Source: Anaerolineales bacterium (lineage in GTDB: Bacteria > Chloroflexota > Anaerolineae > Anaerolineales > Villigracilaceae). Taken from it: 7,715 nucleotides of DNA. Made by a program: the position numbers and the translations under genes. The stretch is taken from contig JANTFU010000102.1 of assembly GCA_024763295.1 (NCBI GenBank), positions 1 through 7,715 of the forward strand, read 5' to 3'. Under the pieces are notes generated by a model, which was given only the letters and a program-made list of their open reading frames with translations, was not told the DNA's origin and made no database searches. Within the stretch, counting starts at the first letter, position 1, and each line of letters begins with the position of its first letter. Below, one piece after another: positions 6,966-7,715 of this stretch.

Positions 6966-7490
6966 ATGGTCAATCTTATTTATATCTTTTGGATGTACGT
7001 CATTCTTTTCGCCATTATTGGCGCTATGCGTGGCTGGGCGAAAGAGCTGCTGGTTAGCTTTAGTGTGATCTTGGTCTTGGCAATCAACCACTTGCTCTTT
7101 CGGTATGTGGATATGTTTCAGAAGATTGATGGCACCTCGCTCTTTTGGGCGCGGATTTGGATCACAATTCCGCTGGTTTATTTTGGGTATCAGACCGTTG
7201 GTTTTGAGAAGCTCAATATCAGCGGTAAAGCACGCAAAGATAAATTGCAGGACGCTCTCTTTGGCGCGGTGATGGGCGGCTTCAACGGTTATTTGGTGGT
7301 CGGAACGATTTGGTCTTATTTGCACGATGCAAATTACCCCTTCCCCAATATCTTCCATGATCCCACTCAGCAAATTGCGGAGGAAATCGCTCGCATGATG
7401 GTCTGGATGCCGCCCCATGCGTTTGGCGAACCCGGCATTTATTTTGCTGTGATGATTGCTTTTGTTTTCGTGATTGTTGTCTTCGTCTAA
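6966..7490 (+). CDS. Small multi-pass membrane protein, CvpA-like
   Basis: This 174-residue hydrophobic protein has about five predicted membrane segments, at roughly 4-20, 29-47, 60-77, 97-118 and 157-174. The start, a first segment followed by AMRGWAKELLVSFSVILVLAI (20-40), resembles the CvpA family, where a helix is followed by an RG-x-x-(K/R)EL turn and a second helix. A conserved-looking AVMGGFNGYLVVG (101-113) also fits that fold. CvpA was named for colicin V production and is linked to envelope integrity; its biochemical role is not settled. The ATG at 6966 is supported by GAGAGA at 6955-6960 and starts 10 nt after the murG stop, so it belongs to the operon. The C-terminus ends abruptly inside a hydrophobic run (FVFVIVVFV). 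The family call rests on pattern resemblance only. It could equally be an unassigned membrane protein specific to this lineage. Confidence 0.7.
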   Translation: MVNLIYIFWMYVILFAIIGAMRGWAKELLVSFSVILVLAINHLLFRYVDMFQKIDGTSLFWARIWITIPLVYFGYQTVGFEKLNISGKARKDKLQDALFGAVMGGFNGYLVVGTIWSYLHDANYPFPNIFHDPTQQIAEEIARMMVWMPPHAFGEPGIYFAVMIAFVFVIVVFV

Positions 7491-7493
7491 GGA

Positions 7494-7518
7494 TAAGGGC
7501 GGGGTCACCCCACCCCTA
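7494..7518. repeat. GC-rich imperfect palindrome in the murC leader
   Basis: Two 12-base arms flank one central base (7506): TAAGGGCGGGGT and ACCCCACCCCTA, matching at 10 of 12 positions. The two mismatches are A-C and C-A on + strand RNA but become G-U wobbles on - strand RNA, so the hairpin is fuller in the antisense sense. No T-run follows on either side, so it is not a standard intrinsic terminator. It fills most of the only sizeable intergenic gap (7491-7532). The form resembles small dispersed intergenic palindromes (REP- or MITE-like), but copy number is unknown. Confidence 0.6.
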
Positions 7519-7532
7519 CAGAGATAAAACGT

Positions 7533-7715
7533 ATGAAAAATCACATCCACTTTATCGGCATCGGCGGCACAGGAATTTCAGCCATCGCGCGTCTTCTCAA
7601 GGAGAGCGGCGCGACGGTTTCGGGTTCCGATATGCAGCATTCGCCCTTTGTGGATGATTTACGAAAAATCGGCATCACCGTTTATCTCGGGCACAAAGCC
7701 GAGCAGATCGGCGGC
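7533..7715 (+). CDS. murC: UDP-N-acetylmuramate--L-alanine ligase (5' part, runs off the window)
   Basis: MurC starts stem-peptide synthesis by coupling L-Ala to UDP-MurNAc with ATP in the cytoplasm. Only the first 61 codons are present, and the frame is open to the last base. The N-terminal UDP-binding Rossmann motif HFIGIGGTGISAIARLL (6-22) and SGSDMQHSP (30-38) are characteristic of MurC: the family reads GIGG-x-GMSG and then SGSD. Mpl, a MurC-like ligase, is a weaker alternative; the location after murG in a dcw cluster favours MurC. The ATG at 7533 has only a weak purine run (AGAGA at 7520-7524) before it. Unlike its neighbours it is separated from the previous gene by 42 nt, so it is the least likely gene here to be translationally coupled. 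Confidence 0.92.
   Translation, partial: MKNHIHFIGIGGTGISAIARLLKESGATVSGSDMQHSPFVDDLRKIGITVYLGHKAEQIGG

Noticed and set aside
7491..7532. Intrinsic terminator between the CvpA-like gene and murC
   Set aside because: The palindrome lacks a T-run on either strand, and an operon gene follows immediately.
6657..7550. Long open frame on the - strand (297 codons) opposite the end of murG and the CvpA-like gene
   Set aside because: The translation is rich in His, Asn, Asp and Lys, as expected from the complement of hydrophobic codons. It has no recognisable domain and lies opposite genes with clear family motifs (murG) or operon placement.
1..7715. Defence, phage, toxin or other undescribed accessory system
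   Set aside because: All but one gene match core peptidoglycan enzymes in a near-classical order. No integrase, transposase, toxin pair or reverse-transcriptase-like motif was seen.

Overview
The window is a tightly packed stretch of the dcw (division and cell wall) cluster, entirely on the + strand. The order is: 3' part of a class B penicillin-binding protein (FtsI/PBP2 type), murF, mraY, murD, ftsW, murG, a small membrane protein resembling CvpA, and the first 61 codons of murC. The organism is a bacterium of moderate GC content (about half, by eye). The MurG glycine loop ends in Gly instead of His, and a PDIEPG stretch replaces the usual HEQN motif. Together with the gene order, this makes me think of Chloroflexota, perhaps Anaerolineae. 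That is recall-based inference and not proven here.

Layout: 1-888 PBP (5' end outside the window); 889-2301 murF, whose ATG abuts the PBP stop; 2295-3305 mraY, overlapping murF by 7 nt; 3308-4690 murD, after a 2-nt gap; 4672-5907 ftsW, overlapping murD by 19 nt; about 5840-6955 murG, overlapping ftsW by 68 nt (86 nt if its upstream ATG is used); 6966-7490 CvpA-like membrane gene, 10 nt after murG; 7533-7715 murC start, after a 42-nt gap that holds a GC-rich palindrome. The spacing indicates one polycistronic, probably translationally coupled, transcript. I see no internal promoter, terminator, tRNA, mobile gene or CRISPR, and no gene-free stretch above 42 nt.

The genes form one pathway. MurC and MurD (with MurE, not seen here) build the UDP-MurNAc peptide stem and MurF adds the D-Ala-D-Ala dipeptide. 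MraY loads the product onto undecaprenyl phosphate to give lipid I, and MurG adds GlcNAc to give lipid II. FtsW polymerises lipid II into glycan and the PBP crosslinks it at the septum.

This is mostly a conserved housekeeping region and I see no clear undescribed system. Points worth a second look are the membrane gene between murG and murC, the deep ftsW/murG overlap, a repeat-like in-frame insertion in MurG, motif deviations in MraY, MurG and MurD, the absence of murE from its usual slot, and the palindrome before murC.
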